Part shown: positions 42,877-43,163 of the stretch, in pieces
How the letters are laid out: each line of letters opens with the position of its first letter
Position numbering within the stretch: the first letter of the stretch is position 1
From: Novosphingobium sp.
Lineage (GTDB): Bacteria; Pseudomonadota; Alphaproteobacteria; Sphingomonadales; Sphingomonadaceae
DNA: 43,163 nt
Reading direction: 5' to 3'
NCBI GenBank assembly: GCA_013141325.1
Contig: JABFRE010000207.1
Location: 1-43,163 of the forward strand
Program-made: the position numbers and the translations under genes
Notes under the pieces: generated by a model
What the model saw: the letters and a program-made list of their open reading frames with translations, nothing else
Database searches by the model: none
Told to the model about the DNA's origin: nothing

Positions 42877-43163
42877 GCACACATGCGGGTCTTGCCCGCT
42901 GGCACGCCTATATGGACGGAGGCAGCGACCCGACGGTTCTGGCGGCGATGCTGGCCGATGATGCCGTTTTTCATTCGCCCGTGGTCCACACCCCGCAGGC
43001 CGGCAAGGCCAAGGTGATGGCCTATCTCGGCGCGGCTGGATCGGTCTTCGGAACGGGCAGCTTCCGCTATGTCCGCGAAGTGGCCGATGGGGACAGCGTG
43101 ATGCTGGAGTTCGAAGCCGAAATCGACGGCATCCACGTCAACGGCGTCGACATCATCCGCTTT
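42873..43163 (+). CDS. NTF2/SnoaL-like (nuclear transport factor 2 family) protein, truncated by the window edge
   Basis: MSTHAGLARWHAYMDGGSDPTVLAAMLADDAVFHSPVVHTPQAGKAKVMAYLGAAGSVFG...FEAEIDGIHVNGVDIIRF, no stop in window; ATGA overlap with the preceding gene. Confidence 0.8.
   Translation, partial: MSTHAGLARWHAYMDGGSDPTVLAAMLADDAVFHSPVVHTPQAGKAKVMAYLGAAGSVFGTGSFRYVREVADGDSVMLEFEAEIDGIHVNGVDIIRF

Overview
This is a GC-rich alphaproteobacterial chromosomal window whose gene content suggests Sphingomonadales. It reads as ordinary, densely packed core genome: no rRNA, tRNA, CRISPR array, IS element or prophage was seen. It starts inside a minus-strand CDS resembling proA and ends inside a plus-strand NTF2/SnoaL-like CDS. 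About 39 CDSs can be supported. The right end carries mnmE - mnmG - rsmG - parA - parB with parS-like palindromes, which suggests a position near the replication origin. The most unusual locus is about 31.7-36.0 kb: a minus-strand three-gene set of a DUF4402-type secreted subunit, a periplasmic pilus-type chaperone and a divergent usher-like outer-membrane protein. It has an intercistronic terminator-like hairpin and a CtrA-like box upstream of the chaperone. This looks like a minimal, non-canonical chaperone-usher system with no visible tip adhesin. Other points of note are a bactofilin gene overlapping an M23 peptidase gene, a chain of translationally coupled genes downstream of hemB, a ClpA with a basic Ala/Lys-rich tail and no adjacent clpS, a Suv3-like helicase overlapping an S4-domain gene, and a long structured leader upstream of carD. 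All family calls come from reading the translated proteins; no database search was run.
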